Counted from the first letter of the stretch, positions 24,151 through 33,087 are shown. The stretch: 43,272 nt of DNA from an uncultured Vampirovibrio sp. (GCA_910583725.1 CAJTXZ010000022.1:1-43272); one strand, 5' to 3'. Notes: generated by a model not told the origin, from the letters alone. Numbers and translations: made by a program.

Positions 24151-24780
24151 TTATTGCAGCTTGTATGACACCATAATGCCTGTATCCAGCGGGATAAGCT
24201 GGCTTTGGTAGCTTTTATGGCTGGTAACCGCATTTACGTAGGGTTCTACTTTTTTGTAGTGGGAGAGGATATTATCAGCTGCGATGATTCCGCCTTTTTT
24301 GAGCATTGGGTGAATGAGCTTAAAGTATTTAATGTATTCTGATTTGTTGGCGTCTATGAATACAAAATCAAACAGGGGCGGTTTTTTTGAATATGCCATT
24401 TCTTCAAGTATCATAACAGCCTGACCCAGGCGGGTTTCAATGATATTATCGACGGCGCATTTTTTGAAATTTTCAACTGCTACATTTAGTCTGTTGTCCC
24501 AAAATTCAATTGTTGTAAGCTTTCCGCCTGTAGCCTTAAGTGCATTTGCAAGCCAGATGGTGCTATAGCCGTTTGATGTTCCTATTTCAAGGACGTTTTT
24601 TGAATTATTGGCTTTTATTAATATGCTTAAAAAGTTTGCGCTCTCATTATCAACGTTCCAAAAGTCTTCCCTTGTTTTATCAAGCTCTGATAGCAAATCC
24701 AAGGTTTTTTCACCGAATAGGTTATTATCAGAGCTTTTTTTGATAATTTCTACGCCTTCAAGGTTTTCCTTAAACTTCAT
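24151..24780 (-). CDS. SAM-dependent O-methyltransferase (COG4122 type)
   Basis: The 209-residue protein has the class I SAM-binding motif VLEIGTSNGYSTIWLA (63-78), an acidic FDFVFIDANKSEYIKY and GGIIAADNILS, the pattern of the catechol/caffeoyl-CoA O-methyltransferase family. The substrate is unknown. It is the last gene of a minus-strand series, four bases after the beta-propeller gene. Confidence 0.88.
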   Translation of the reverse strand: MKFKENLEGVEIIKKSSDNNLFGEKTLDLLSELDKTREDFWNVDNESANFLSILIKANNSKNVLEIGTSNGYSTIWLANALKATGGKLTTIEFWDNRLNVAVENFKKCAVDNIIETRLGQAVMILEEMAYSKKPPLFDFVFIDANKSEYIKYFKLIHPMLKKGGIIAADNILSHYKKVEPYVNAVTSHKSYQSQLIPLDTGIMVSYKLQ

Positions 24781-24784
24781 AGGT

Positions 24785-26248
24785 CTACAGGGCTTCCTTT
24801 TTGGACTCTACAGGAGTTATACTATCAATAATTACGATATTTGCAACATCTATGTTTGAATTTTGCTTTTTTGTTATAACCATTTTTTCAAGGTTTAAAA
24901 GAAGGAATTTTTTGGTTTGAATGCCTGTAATTAGTGCATTGGGCTGGTTTGGAATCATTGTTATTTTTGAATAAAAGCCGTTGTTGTCAAGCACAATATT
25001 CTCAACGATTTTCTGGCTTTTGGTGTCATAAACATCCACCATATTATCCTGAGCGCACAGGATATAAATCTTATCCTGATAAAATACGGCATCTGTAGGC
25101 TTTTCGTGAAGTTTGATTTCGCCTGTTAAAAATGCCTCATCTTCATTGTAGATGGACATTTTGTTGTCAGTCCTTGAGATTGTATAAATATTGCCGTTTT
25201 TAAATAAAATTCTTGATAGGTTTTTACCGTCTGCAATAAACTTCGCTACATAGCTGTTATCAACGAGTTTCAGGCTGTAAATTTTTTGAGTGTTTCTATC
25301 TGTAAAACATAGAGACTGACCGTCATTTGAAACAGCTACTTTTTCGGGTGATTGCTCAAGCTTTATAACTTTAACAAGTTTTGCAGAATTTAGGTCTATC
25401 ATATAGATAGAGGAAGCATTTGCGCTTGCAACGTATGCAATATTATTTACAGTGTCTAAATCAGCGTCTTTTGGCATATCATCAAGGTTTATTTGTGAAA
25501 CCATTCTTTCATTTGTTAAGTCAATGATTTCAACTGTTTTTGAGCCAAAATACATAACAAGTGCAAATTTTGATTTGTTTGAGGCTACAATTTTTGACGG
25601 CAGACCGTTGAGTTTTAGCTCATACAGGGAGTTTTTACCTTCACCGTTATATATTAGTACAAATTTGGATTTGTCTGTTGAAATTAGTGTTTTTTTGTTT
25701 CGAAGTTCATTCAGGGGTGTTATTTTGTCCTTTTCGTCCTTGTTATTGCCAATTTTAGCGTCTGTTGCAACGACAATCATATTGTCATTTTTTTGCGGAA
25801 TAACCAAGTCTCCAAGAGTTAACATTAGGCTTTCAGGCACCTGTAAGCCTACAGGAACAAGCATATCCTGGGGCATTACGCCTAATTTTACCTTAAGCGG
25901 TAAATCTTCGTTTTTGGTTATTGAAAAGTTGCCGTTTTTATCTCTTAAAAGCTTTAAAAGTACAAAATTATTGTTAAATATTGCAACCTCAGGTTTTGAT
26001 GCCAGACTTAATCCTAAAGGGTATGTGTATTCAAGCTTTATGTTCTTTTCTTCACTTGTTTGGGCAGGATATAGGGGAATATAGGTTGTACCATCACTTA
26101 GTATGACGAGTGAATCAAACCTTTGGGTAGAGTTTGGGAATTGTTTTTGTAAATAGGCCCAAAAATCATCAGGAAGCCTTGATGCCATTGCGCATTGGTT
26201 AATTAAAAACGTACAAAGGGCTATTAATAATACTTTAAATTTCATCAA
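24785..26248 (-). CDS. Exported beta-propeller (YVTN-like) protein
   Basis: The 487-residue protein has a Sec-type signal peptide (about 1-22, cleavage near AMA). The C-terminal two thirds contain repeated beta-blade units with patterns such as IAYVASANASSIYMIDLNSAKLV, KVAVSNDGQSLCFTDRN and IYILCAQDNMVDVYD, like YVTN/NHL propellers. Such proteins usually bind other proteins or wall polymers. A role is not evident. It is 24 bp after dnaJ and four bases before the methyltransferase gene. Confidence 0.78.
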   Translation of the reverse strand: MMKFKVLLIALCTFLINQCAMASRLPDDFWAYLQKQFPNSTQRFDSLVILSDGTTYIPLYPAQTSEEKNIKLEYTYPLGLSLASKPEVAIFNNNFVLLKLLRDKNGNFSITKNEDLPLKVKLGVMPQDMLVPVGLQVPESLMLTLGDLVIPQKNDNMIVVATDAKIGNNKDEKDKITPLNELRNKKTLISTDKSKFVLIYNGEGKNSLYELKLNGLPSKIVASNKSKFALVMYFGSKTVEIIDLTNERMVSQINLDDMPKDADLDTVNNIAYVASANASSIYMIDLNSAKLVKVIKLEQSPEKVAVSNDGQSLCFTDRNTQKIYSLKLVDNSYVAKFIADGKNLSRILFKNGNIYTISRTDNKMSIYNEDEAFLTGEIKLHEKPTDAVFYQDKIYILCAQDNMVDVYDTKSQKIVENIVLDNNGFYSKITMIPNQPNALITGIQTKKFLLLNLEKMVITKKQNSNIDVANIVIIDSITPVESKKEAL

Positions 26249-26272
26249 AATTTCCTTCCTGTTTTGCCTTTT

Positions 26273-27397
26273 TTATTTTCCAAGGGCTGTTTTTACTTTT
26301 TCCATCAAGCTTTCTTTGCCTGTGGTTTCTTTGTTTTTTCCTATTTCATACAGGGCTCTGTAGAGTTTTTCTTCTTCTTTATTGATTTTAGTCGGGGTTA
26401 ATATTTTAACCGTTACATAATGATTACCCCTTTGACTGTCACTTCCAAGGAACGGCACACCTCTTCCTTTTAAAAGGAGTTTATCAAGGTTTTGAATGCC
26501 TGATGGAACATTCATTTCAACATTGCCATCAATGGTTTCTACAATAACTTTGTCGCCTAAAACGGCCTGTGCCGGTGAAATTTCAAGCACTGTGTGGATA
26601 TCAGCACCATCCCTTATAAATTTTTCGGATTCTTTAACGAGTAATACTATATATAAATCGCCTGGTGCGCCGCCGTTTTTGCCTGCGTTCCCTTCGTGGG
26701 AAAGGCGTATTTTAGAGCCTGTGTCAACGCCTTTTGGGATTTTAATTTTAATTTTTTTGTTTGTGCGCACACCGCCTTCGCCTTTGCAGGTTTTGCAGAA
26801 TGATTCGGGGCTTCTTCCCGTGCCGTGGCATTTTGGGCAGGTGGTAACTGATGTGAAGCTTCCAAGGATTGACCTTACATTCTGCTGCACTCTTCCTTGG
26901 CCGCCGCAGGTTTTACATACGGTATCTTTTGCGTTTTTGTCAAAACCGGTTGAATTGCAGGCTTCGCAAGGCTCTGTATGTTCGATATTGATTTCTTTTT
27001 CAATGCCGTTCATAGCATCCATAAAATCAATGCGGATGTCCATCCTGAGATCTGCACCGCGCCTTGGGGCATTCGGGTTTTCTCTGTAGCCTCCGCCAAA
27101 GCCGCCGCCAAAGAAGGATGAGAATATTTCATTAATATCGCCAAAACCGAAATCAAACGGGCCGGATGAAGAATAGCCGGCATTTTTAAGGCCATCTTCG
27201 CCATATTGGTCATATAGGGCGCGTTTTTCATCATCCATCAATGTTTCATAGGCTTTGCCAAGTTCTTTAAATTTTTCTTCTGCATCTGGTTCTTTGTTTA
27301 CATCCGGGTGTAGTTTTCTTGCTTTTTGTCTGAATGCTTTTTTTATATCATCCTTTGATGCGTTTTTTTCAACCTCTAGTATTTGATAGTAGTCCAT
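26273..27397 (-). CDS. dnaJ: Chaperone protein DnaJ
   Basis: The 374-residue protein has a J-domain with HPD (30-32), a Gly/Phe-rich region (GFGGGYRENP), four zinc-finger Cys motifs (CEACNSTG, CKTCGGQG, CPKCHGTG, CKTCKGEG) and the C-terminal substrate-binding domains. It is a full-length type A J-protein that stimulates DnaK. It lies 15 bp downstream of grpE. No dnaK is present in the window. Confidence 0.96.
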   Translation of the reverse strand: MDYYQILEVEKNASKDDIKKAFRQKARKLHPDVNKEPDAEEKFKELGKAYETLMDDEKRALYDQYGEDGLKNAGYSSSGPFDFGFGDINEIFSSFFGGGFGGGYRENPNAPRRGADLRMDIRIDFMDAMNGIEKEINIEHTEPCEACNSTGFDKNAKDTVCKTCGGQGRVQQNVRSILGSFTSVTTCPKCHGTGRSPESFCKTCKGEGGVRTNKKIKIKIPKGVDTGSKIRLSHEGNAGKNGGAPGDLYIVLLVKESEKFIRDGADIHTVLEISPAQAVLGDKVIVETIDGNVEMNVPSGIQNLDKLLLKGRGVPFLGSDSQRGNHYVTVKILTPTKINKEEEKLYRALYEIGKNKETTGKESLMEKVKTALGK

Positions 27398-27412
27398 ATT
27401 CCCCAGTCATTC

Positions 27413-28072
27413 CTATTCTTCGTTTTTCTCTTCTGCTTCATCTGTCACATTAACAAATGTCGGCCTTAAAACCTTATCATGAAGTTTGTAGCCTGTCTGC
27501 AATTCATCTATTACTGTGTGCAGAGGATAATCATTTGTAGGTGTGCGCATAACGGCTTCATGCAGGTTCGGGTCAAATTCCTGCCCTTTTGCTTCGATTT
27601 TTTTGAGGCCTATTTTATCAAGTGTATCGTACAATTGCTTTATGCCAACTTCATAGCTTTCTTTTATTTTGTCACATTCTGACAAGGCTTCCACTGATTT
27701 TTTTGCCCTCTCAAAGGTATCAAGCACGGTTATTATTTTTTTTAGTGTATCTTCTGCGCCATATTTTAAAAGGTTTTCTCTTTCCTGCATTTGGCGTTTT
27801 CTAAAATTGTCAAAATCAGCTGCAAGCCTTATATATTTATTATTAAGAGCGTCAAGTTCTTCTTTTAATTTTGCTGTGTCATCAGCCTCTTTATTTGTCT
27901 CTTCTGCCTGAGGCTCTTCAATAGTTTCTTCTTTTGGCTGCTCTTCCTTATTTTCTTCTGCAGCAGGCTCTGCTTTTGTATCCTCTGTTTCTTCGGCTTC
28001 TTTATTTGTGTTTTTATTGAAGTTTTCATCTTCAAAAGGATTATTCTTTTGTTCTTTGTTTTTGTTGAACAT
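27413..28072 (-). CDS. grpE: Nucleotide exchange factor GrpE
   Basis: GrpE releases ADP from DnaK. The 219-residue protein has an acidic, low-complexity N-terminal tail rich in Glu/Lys (about 1-75), a long helix (ELDALNNKYIRLAADFDNFRKR) and the C-terminal beta domain with EVGIKQLYDTLDKIGLKKI and GQEFDPNLHEAVM. The start MFNKNKEQ has GGGAAGA ahead; an upstream in-frame start at 28096 is less likely. No CIRCE operator was seen upstream. Confidence 0.93.
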   Translation of the reverse strand: MFNKNKEQKNNPFEDENFNKNTNKEAEETEDTKAEPAAEENKEEQPKEETIEEPQAEETNKEADDTAKLKEELDALNNKYIRLAADFDNFRKRQMQERENLLKYGAEDTLKKIITVLDTFERAKKSVEALSECDKIKESYEVGIKQLYDTLDKIGLKKIEAKGQEFDPNLHEAVMRTPTNDYPLHTVIDELQTGYKLHDKVLRPTFVNVTDEAEEKNEE

Positions 28073-28547
28073 ATTTTCTTCCCTTATAAAAATCATTATT
28101 AATTACATTATAAAATATGAATGTCTAATGTCTAATTATATTTATTTTTTATTAATATTTTATAAATTTATATGCCCCTGTTAAGTAATGTTTCTTTGGG
28201 TATGAAGGATTTTGTGAAGGTTGGTTTGACCTGCTTTCTTTTGACCTTTTCACGGTTCTATCTTGATGTACGTCGAATTTCTTCCAACAAACACGTTATC
28301 CTGAATTTGATGCGTTTACCGCTTTTCAACAATGCTGCACTGGCCAATGCTGAACGCCCTACAACCCTCTCGTCATCCTGAACTTGTTTGACTACTTTTG
28401 CCGAAATTCTCTGATTTCGTGCAAAATGTCTGGTTTCCCACAGAATCTTGTTGATTGAGGGTTTTAATGATTTGGCTTTAAATATTTTTTTAATCATTTT
28501 ACTTTTATTTCCTATAATCTTTAATTTATTAATTTTCAAAGTTTTAT
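28073..28547. other. Non-coding region upstream of grpE, with repeat remnants
   Basis: TATAAT lies in the grpE leader on the minus strand, next to a tandem TTAGACA repeat, but no good -35 is present. From about 28250 the sequence is built of dispersed repeats. On the minus strand, 28477-28499 matches the first 23 bases of the glycine-rich gene at 37256 (start MIKKIFKA). Open frames over this stretch are repeat-derived, so I call no gene. Confidence 0.5.
28372..28455. repeat. Nested palindromic repeat, copy 1
   Basis: The outer arms TCATCCTGAACTTG and a diverged AGAATCTT flank an inner palindrome (TTTTGC CGAAAT / ATTTCG GCAAAA). The copy at 36098 has the same organisation with different inner-stem bases that still pair. 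Confidence 0.6.
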
Positions 28548-28700
28548 TTTGACTTGTTCATTTTTCTTTCTTTGATTCACTCGCCATACGCAAAGAAAGA
28601 AAAACGGAACCAAAAAGAAAGAAACGCGGCTTTGGATTATATTGCGGCTCTCGTAATTCAATAATTTTACTTTCTTATTTCTCATCTCAATGTACAGCCG

Positions 28701-28726
28701 TCATCCTGAACTTGTTTCAGGATCTT
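28701..28726. repeat. Simple palindromic repeat ATCCTGAA..TTCAGGAT
   Basis: TCATCCTGAACTTG directly followed by TTTCAGGATCTT, without an inner insert. It is a member of the same family as 35834-35862 and of the outer arms at 28372 and 36098. Confidence 0.7.
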
Positions 28727-28969
28727 ATTATCCTATCCATCAACAATGCTGTCTTTCTAACTATCTTTCTAATTCTTCGATCTCTTCCCTTATCCATAAA
28801 AAACCAAATCCCCCCCAAAAAAAACTCCCACCCTCCACCAATAAGCATTGTATATGATTATAAATAACTCCATTTCATTTTAATGTTCAGCCCGGAACAT
28901 GATATAACAAAGGGCGAATGAAAATATAACCATCAAGATTAAACTTTGTATAAAGTTGAAGAAACGAGC

Positions 28970-28996
28970 TTGACAAAAAAAAAAAAACGGTAAAAT
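28970..28996 (+). promoter_or_regulatory. Candidate phase-variable promoter, gene 1
   Basis: Consensus TTGACA (28970-28975) and TAAAAT (28991-28996) are separated by 15 bp, most of which is part of a 13-A run that starts with the last A of TTGACA. Slippage by +2 would give the ideal 17 bp. An identical arrangement lies at 36457-36483. The leader to the ATG at 29198 would be about 195 nt. Confidence 0.6.
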
Positions 28997-29197
28997 TGAC
29001 TTTATAAGAGTTTATAAAAATAAGCATTTTTGTTTATTCTAAGGTGCGTATTAACGATTTTTGCACACACAAATTTAAGATTTCATCTAAAAAAGCAAAA
29101 ATCTTAATAAAGCCGGTAAATTCTTAAAACAAAAAAGAGAAATTGTTTAAAAAATTAGTTTTATTGTTTTGTTTATCTTAAATAAAGGTTACTAGAA

Positions 29198-32023
29198 ATG
29201 AAGAAACATTTATTGATTTTTCATTCGCGTTACTGTATGCGTGTGAAAAAACGTTTCGTGGCTACTTTTGTATTGTCTGATACCTGTAGTAAATCGGCTT
29301 TCTCGCTTGTTGAAATGCTTATGGCGCTTCTTGTGGCGTCATTGCTAATGGCAGCATTGGCTCCGGTTATGACAAAGAAATTTTCTGAGAATGTTAATGT
29401 GACAGGAAGTATCGGTATGCAAGCCGGCACTTTGCAAAAAATTCAGGAGATAGAGTTTAATTCGCCTGAATGTTCCGAAATAAAGGTGGACACTGACGGG
29501 AGCGAGTATTGCGAGGGGGAATTTGAGGTTCCAAAAAGATTTAACGGATATATTAAGGCAACAGTAATAAGCGGCGGAGGTGGCGGCGGTGTGGCGCCCA
29601 CTGCAGGCTTTACAGAGTATACCACAGCAGGTTCTACAAATACTTTTACTGTTCCTGCTATGACAGGAAACATTGAGGCCACATTAATCTCCGGAGGAGC
29701 CGGAGGAGGAGCTGGGGGAAGTGCAATAATAAATCATGTATTTGCCACTTATAATGATGGGACTCTAGGAAGTAATAATGATATTGTTACAATTAATGCA
29801 GATGGAACAGGAACATGGACCATCCCTTCTATTGTCAGGGGCAAATATCTTCTTGGTACGGCTTGTGGTGGTGGTGGAGGAGGGGGCGCCAGCTCCGGTT
29901 CCTGGGATGTTGTTACAGATAGTGCAGGCTATGGTGGGGGTTCTGGTGGTTATGTATTAAATAAAGTTTTAAATTTTGGAACAGCTTCTTCTTTCACTTA
30001 TTATGTTGGCGGTGGTGGCGGAGGAGGTTTGGGGCCATATAATACTGATACGAATGCGAGTAACACTGGAGCTGGTAAAGCATATGGCGGCGGAGGCGGG
30101 GGATATGGCGGTGTTGCTGCCACAGGAGGCGGCAATGGAGCAGGCAGTCATTCGTATGCTGATAAAGTCGCATCTGCTGGTGCCTTTACTACTGCGATAA
30201 GTTATGGCGGGGCTGGCGGTCAGGGAGGTTCCCATGGTACAAAAGAACCTTGGGGTGATAATATGATATATCCTACTGGTGGCGCAGGCGGATATCCGGG
30301 TGGTGGTGGCGGTGCAACCGTTCATTTTTCCGGTTGTGCTAATGGTGGCGGTGGTGGCGGTGGAGGAGCTTCGCAGATTGTTATTGGCTCTACTATACAT
30401 TTAAATGCTGCAGGCGGCGGTGGAGGAGCTGGTTACAAGAGAGTCACGGCAATTCAGGGTTGTCCTGCCGACATAATGGCTGGCGGCGGTGGCGGTGGCG
30501 GTGCCGGCGGAGGAGCAGGGGGCGGGGTATCTTATGCTGGCGGAAAGGGCGGGCAACCTGGCGGTGCTGATGGTGCTACGTATGCTGTGTGGGCTGGTGG
30601 TACCATAGATACAATATTTGGTGGTAATTATTGTAATGGTAATAATGGCGGTGCCCAGTGGCAAGCTAGAAATACCGGCGCGTACGGTAAATCTGGTGCT
30701 ATCCGCCTTACTTATCTTGACTATGGTTCTGGTGGGACAGGCGGTGGCGGAGGTGCAGTTATTCCATACCAAAAAGTAAAAGTAATACCGGGCGAAACCC
30801 TGAATACGATTATAGCAGATAAGGCTGGTGGAGGAACGCCGGCATCTTATCAGTCAAATGGTTCCCTAAAAAATGAAACATATGGAGCTTGGGGGAATGA
30901 TACATTCTTAAAAAGAGGGAGTGCTACGCTTCTTTATACCGACTCTGGCTGCAAGGTTCATGGCGGCAATCATTATGGCGCAAGTTCTCCGCCCGGAATT
31001 AGTTTGCCTGCAGGCCGCGATGGCAGAGCTGGCTGCGTATTTGATGGAATAGATTGGGGAACAGGCTGTTATAACTGTACTTGGAATGGCGCTTCAAATA
31101 CACCCGGGCTTGGCGCAAATAATGCCGCGTATGGCACCGCTTCTATTGGTGCGGCAAAATCGAGCGGAGGACGCGGCGGAACTGTAACAGTGTTTGGTGA
31201 ACAATTCTGCACCCCGGGAGCCGGAGGAACATCATCTTCTCCTAACGGAGGTAACGCCACAGGTTACGGTTGTGGCGGAGGTGGAGGATATGGACTTGCT
31301 AATGGTGGAAGCGGCAGCGGCGGCTATGCAAGGATATCCTGGAATAAATATTGGGATACGGCAACCAATGCATATAAATTAGCTGAAATAGGTGCCGGGG
31401 GCGGAGGCGCAAGCGGAAACATATTTACATATAATGTTCAGGTAAAGGCGGGTGAGATAGTAAAAATAAGAATTGGCAAAGGTGGAGAAGGAGCTTATGT
31501 AACAAATAATACATTAATTAATGCAAAAAAAGGCGGTGATACCGTTTTTGGAGATGTTAAAGCAAGGGGTGGCAGCGGCGGAGCCAGTGTTTCTGTTAAT
31601 GGTTCTACCGGCGAATTGGTTAACGGTGAAGGCGGCGCTAATCCTGACAGTGATATATGTATCTTTAAAACCCAGGATTATTCAAGGAAAAATAAATACT
31701 GCACAAAGGGGCTTAAGGGTAATGCGGCGATTCAAACTGCAGGCGGCAAAGGTGCAAACTTTGTTGGATTTACCTACACAAAGGCAGATAAAGAAGGAAA
31801 TGAGACCAAGATTGAAATCAAAGGCGAAGGTGGAAAAGGCGGAGTGCCTGACACCGGAGATAATTCAAACGGTGCTGCGGCAAACGGTATCGCTTCAGGC
31901 GGCGGAGGTGCTTCAATCCGTGATTTAGGAAACTCTGCACTTTCTTTAAGCAATGTCACAAATAATCCGACAAAGGGCGGCAATGGCGCAAATGGCAAAA
32001 TAATACTTGAATGGTGGGAATAG
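29198..32023 (+). CDS. Giant glycine-rich protein with type IV prepilin N-terminus, copy 1
   Basis: The 941-residue protein has a long leader of 34 residues and then a class III signal, A34 | FSLVEMLMALLVASLL, with the expected Glu at +5. This is the site used by prepilin peptidase. After MTKKFSENVNVTGS the protein is dominated by Gly-rich stretches (GGGGGG, GGAGGGAGG) with conserved inserts. Motifs VKVIPGETLNTII (about 527) and VQVKAGEIVKIRIGKGG (about 747) resemble the glycine-rich domains of phage tail fibres, which can form polyglycine-II cores. I infer a pilus-like surface adhesin. The start has AAAGG nine bases ahead. A hairpin without T run (32028-32054) follows. Confidence 0.88.
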   Translation: MKKHLLIFHSRYCMRVKKRFVATFVLSDTCSKSAFSLVEMLMALLVASLLMAALAPVMTKKFSENVNVTGSIGMQAGTLQKIQEIEFNSPECSEIKVDTDGSEYCEGEFEVPKRFNGYIKATVISGGGGGGVAPTAGFTEYTTAGSTNTFTVPAMTGNIEATLISGGAGGGAGGSAIINHVFATYNDGTLGSNNDIVTINADGTGTWTIPSIVRGKYLLGTACGGGGGGGASSGSWDVVTDSAGYGGGSGGYVLNKVLNFGTASSFTYYVGGGGGGGLGPYNTDTNASNTGAGKAYGGGGGGYGGVAATGGGNGAGSHSYADKVASAGAFTTAISYGGAGGQGGSHGTKEPWGDNMIYPTGGAGGYPGGGGGATVHFSGCANGGGGGGGGASQIVIGSTIHLNAAGGGGGAGYKRVTAIQGCPADIMAGGGGGGGAGGGAGGGVSYAGGKGGQPGGADGATYAVWAGGTIDTIFGGNYCNGNNGGAQWQARNTGAYGKSGAIRLTYLDYGSGGTGGGGGAVIPYQKVKVIPGETLNTIIADKAGGGTPASYQSNGSLKNETYGAWGNDTFLKRGSATLLYTDSGCKVHGGNHYGASSPPGISLPAGRDGRAGCVFDGIDWGTGCYNCTWNGASNTPGLGANNAAYGTASIGAAKSSGGRGGTVTVFGEQFCTPGAGGTSSSPNGGNATGYGCGGGGGYGLANGGSGSGGYARISWNKYWDTATNAYKLAEIGAGGGGASGNIFTYNVQVKAGEIVKIRIGKGGEGAYVTNNTLINAKKGGDTVFGDVKARGGSGGASVSVNGSTGELVNGEGGANPDSDICIFKTQDYSRKNKYCTKGLKGNAAIQTAGGKGANFVGFTYTKADKEGNETKIEIKGEGGKGGVPDTGDNSNGAAANGIASGGGGASIRDLGNSALSLSNVTNNPTKGGNGANGKIILEWWE

Positions 32024-32253
32024 CTATTCAAACAGGCTTAAAGAGCCTGTTTGAGGGGCTAAAATGTTTTCTTATGGAAAATTTAGAATCCGTTTTGTTA
32101 AACGAGCTGCTTTAAAAGTATAAGTTTTCCAAATCTTGCAGTTTTAGTTAAGGAACTGACTTTTCTAATCAGGTTGTTTTTATCAAGACCTCTTTGGAAC
32201 CTGTAGTTTATGATTGCTTGCACATTGAAGTGAAGTTTAATGCTCGCCCTGTG
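32024..32253 (+). other. 3' flank of glycine-rich gene 1
   Basis: An 11-bp inverted repeat (TCAAACAGGCT / AGCCTGTTTGA, 32028-32054) follows the stop codon closely and may protect the mRNA end. No gene was seen in the rest. Confidence 0.5.
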
Positions 32254-32277
32254 GCTTCACCCTGGCTCACGCAATTT
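32254..32277 (+). repeat. 24-bp direct repeat, left copy
   Basis: The 24 bases start GCTTCACCCTGGCTCACGCA and end ATTT. They are repeated exactly at 32724-32747. Together the two copies bracket a more GC-rich segment. Confidence 0.85.
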
Positions 32278-32723
32278 AGTCCAGTGTCGGGCTTCTTGGA
32301 TTATTGCGGGTTCACAGCCTTCAACAGGCCGCTTGTTCCTCGCCTTAAACGGGCACGGGCAGACGTCACCGTCAACCCTATCACCCTTGGCTGTGGTGCG
32401 CTGTTCACAAATGGCGTTTCACGCCTGGCCTCTATTTGTCAAAATCTATTTGATTTTGTACAAATTGGGTCCTCAAGGAAATGCAAAATCCGCTGTTCGC
32501 TTTGCTCAACGCAAACCGTTACGAACTCACATCCTAAGGCTCGTTCGGTTTCACCAAGTCAAGTACCGAGGGCATGACCATTATCTTAGCTGAGCTTTGC
32601 GAAGCTTAGATAATTAGGCCTTCTGACTAGGTTCAGCCTTCACTAAAGCTCCTGAGGGACAACGTCCCACGTCGCCTATCAACGGTTGCAGCTTTCAGCC
32701 AGAGCTCATCGCTCTGTCTTTCA
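32278..32723. other. GC-rich segment between direct repeats, no clear gene
   Basis: About 446 bp with clearly higher GC than the surroundings. Open frames exist (for example 32194-32577) but show no ribosome site, recognisable domain or normal composition. Part of it (around 32335-32400) resembles, in inverted orientation, the insert at 37085-37160. A hairpin-like inverted repeat lies at about 32580-32613. It may be a mobile or repeat-derived insertion. Confidence 0.55.
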
Positions 32724-32747
32724 GCTTCACCCTGGCTCACGCAATTT
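32724..32747 (+). repeat. 24-bp direct repeat, right copy
   Basis: Exact copy of 32254-32277. Here it runs straight into TTTTACGATAAATAACAAC and the terminator, the context also seen at 39930-39952. This suggests that this copy marks the original junction. Confidence 0.85.
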
Positions 32748-32771
32748 TTTACGATAAATAACAACTTTTTT

Positions 32772-32806
32772 GGTGCTGTTTTCTTGTAACCTCAGCACCT
32801 TTTTTT
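32772..32806 (+). terminator. Intrinsic terminator, shared family
   Basis: GGTGCTG (32772-32778) pairs with CAGCACC (32793-32799), followed by seven T. It shares the GTAACCT loop and upstream ATAACAACTTTTT with the terminators at 56 and 39953. It probably ends the transcript of glycine-rich gene 1. Confidence 0.85.
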
Positions 32807-32900
32807 AAAATCTTATAACCGTTTCCTTTTAAGTCTTTAGTGTTTATTGCTCCAATTGTGATTAAATGTTGATTAGCATACTATAAATCAGGACGAATTC

Positions 32901-32929
32901 TTGAAAAATAATACAAACGGCGTTATAAT
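32901..32929 (+). promoter_or_regulatory. Promoter of antisense RNA 1
   Basis: TTGAAA (32901-32906), a 17-bp spacer and a perfect TATAAT (32924-32929). This is among the strongest promoters in the window. Predicted start is near 32936. Confidence 0.85.
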
Positions 32930-32935
32930 AAAAAC

Positions 32936-33016
32936 ACAGAGTGGCAGCGTGCTAAACTGCCGGATGCTCTTAGAGATTGAAGTAACGTCTACTCTTTTGG
33001 GTGGGCGTTACTTTTT
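32936..33016 (+). ncRNA. Candidate antitoxin antisense RNA, copy 1
   Basis: A predicted RNA of about 81 nt has a 5' stem-loop (AGAG-GGCAG paired with CTGCC-CTCT, 32938-32970) and ends in a 14-bp terminator stem (32981-32994 with 32999-33012, loop TTTT) and a T run. Its last part is complementary to the 3' end of the small peptide gene on the other strand, including about nine codons. If the peptide mRNA reads on, the whole RNA is complementary to its 3' end. This is the layout of a type I antitoxin RNA. The 5' half is conserved in copy 2 while the terminator bases differ. Confidence 0.75.
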
Positions 33017-33069
33017 ATCATGAATAAAATCAAAAAAATCATAATTAATGTTAAATTGATATTTTCCAT
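32989..33069 (-). CDS. Small hydrophobic peptide, candidate type I toxin, copy 1
   Basis: The 26-residue peptide starts MENINLTLIMIFLILFMIK and ends with a polar tail SNAHPKE. It has one membrane-spanning segment of about 13-14 residues (about 6-18) and a positive residue at its end, like Fst, TxpA or Ldr toxins in form but not clearly in sequence. A perfect AGGAGG (33075-33080) lies five bases before the ATG. The stop codon lies inside the terminator stem of the convergent antisense RNA. A leader hairpin (33088-33132) precedes the ribosome site. A diverged second copy follows at 33316-33396, and conservation at protein level supports that it is real. Toxicity is inferred. Confidence 0.75.
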   Translation of the reverse strand: MENINLTLIMIFLILFMIKSNAHPKE

Positions 33070-33087
33070 AATAGCCTCCTTTCTTTT

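Larger units (their letters stand above)
28548..29040 (+). repeat. Duplicated upstream block, copy A
   Basis: The same series of elements occurs at 35930-36530: a palindrome around TTTCTTTGATTCACT, the ATCCTGAA...TTCAGGAT repeat (28701-28726), CAATCAACAATRCTGTC, a C run followed by an A run (7 C and 8 A here, 9 C and 8 A there), and a stretch of about 138 bp (28883-29020) that is almost identical and contains a promoter. The block directly precedes the first glycine-rich gene. Confidence 0.85.

Noticed and set aside
27100..28200. CIRCE operator (HrcA site) before grpE
   Set aside because: No TTAGCACTC-N9-GAGTGCTAA-like inverted repeat was found.
28258..28539. Minus-strand 93-codon frame starting MKINKLKIIGNKSKMIKKIFKA
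   Set aside because: Most of it reads through dispersed palindromic repeats (KQVQDDE type), and its start matches the start of gene 37256, so it is likely a repeat-derived fossil.
29500..31900. Long frames in other phases and on the minus strand over the glycine-rich genes (e.g. 29969-30400, 31521-31928)
   Set aside because: They are shadows caused by the repeated Gly codon pattern, with no ribosome site and low-complexity Thr/Ser/Ile or Pro composition.
29570..32020. Phage tail fibre or prophage region
   Set aside because: The Gly-rich motifs resemble tail-tip adhesins, but each protein has a prepilin signal and no capsid, tail, terminase or integrase gene is present.
32194..32593. Overlapping 117- and 127-codon plus-strand frames in the GC-rich segment
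   Set aside because: No ribosome site, no recognisable domain, unusual Arg/Ser/Cys-rich composition; they cross the 24-bp repeat. More likely non-coding.
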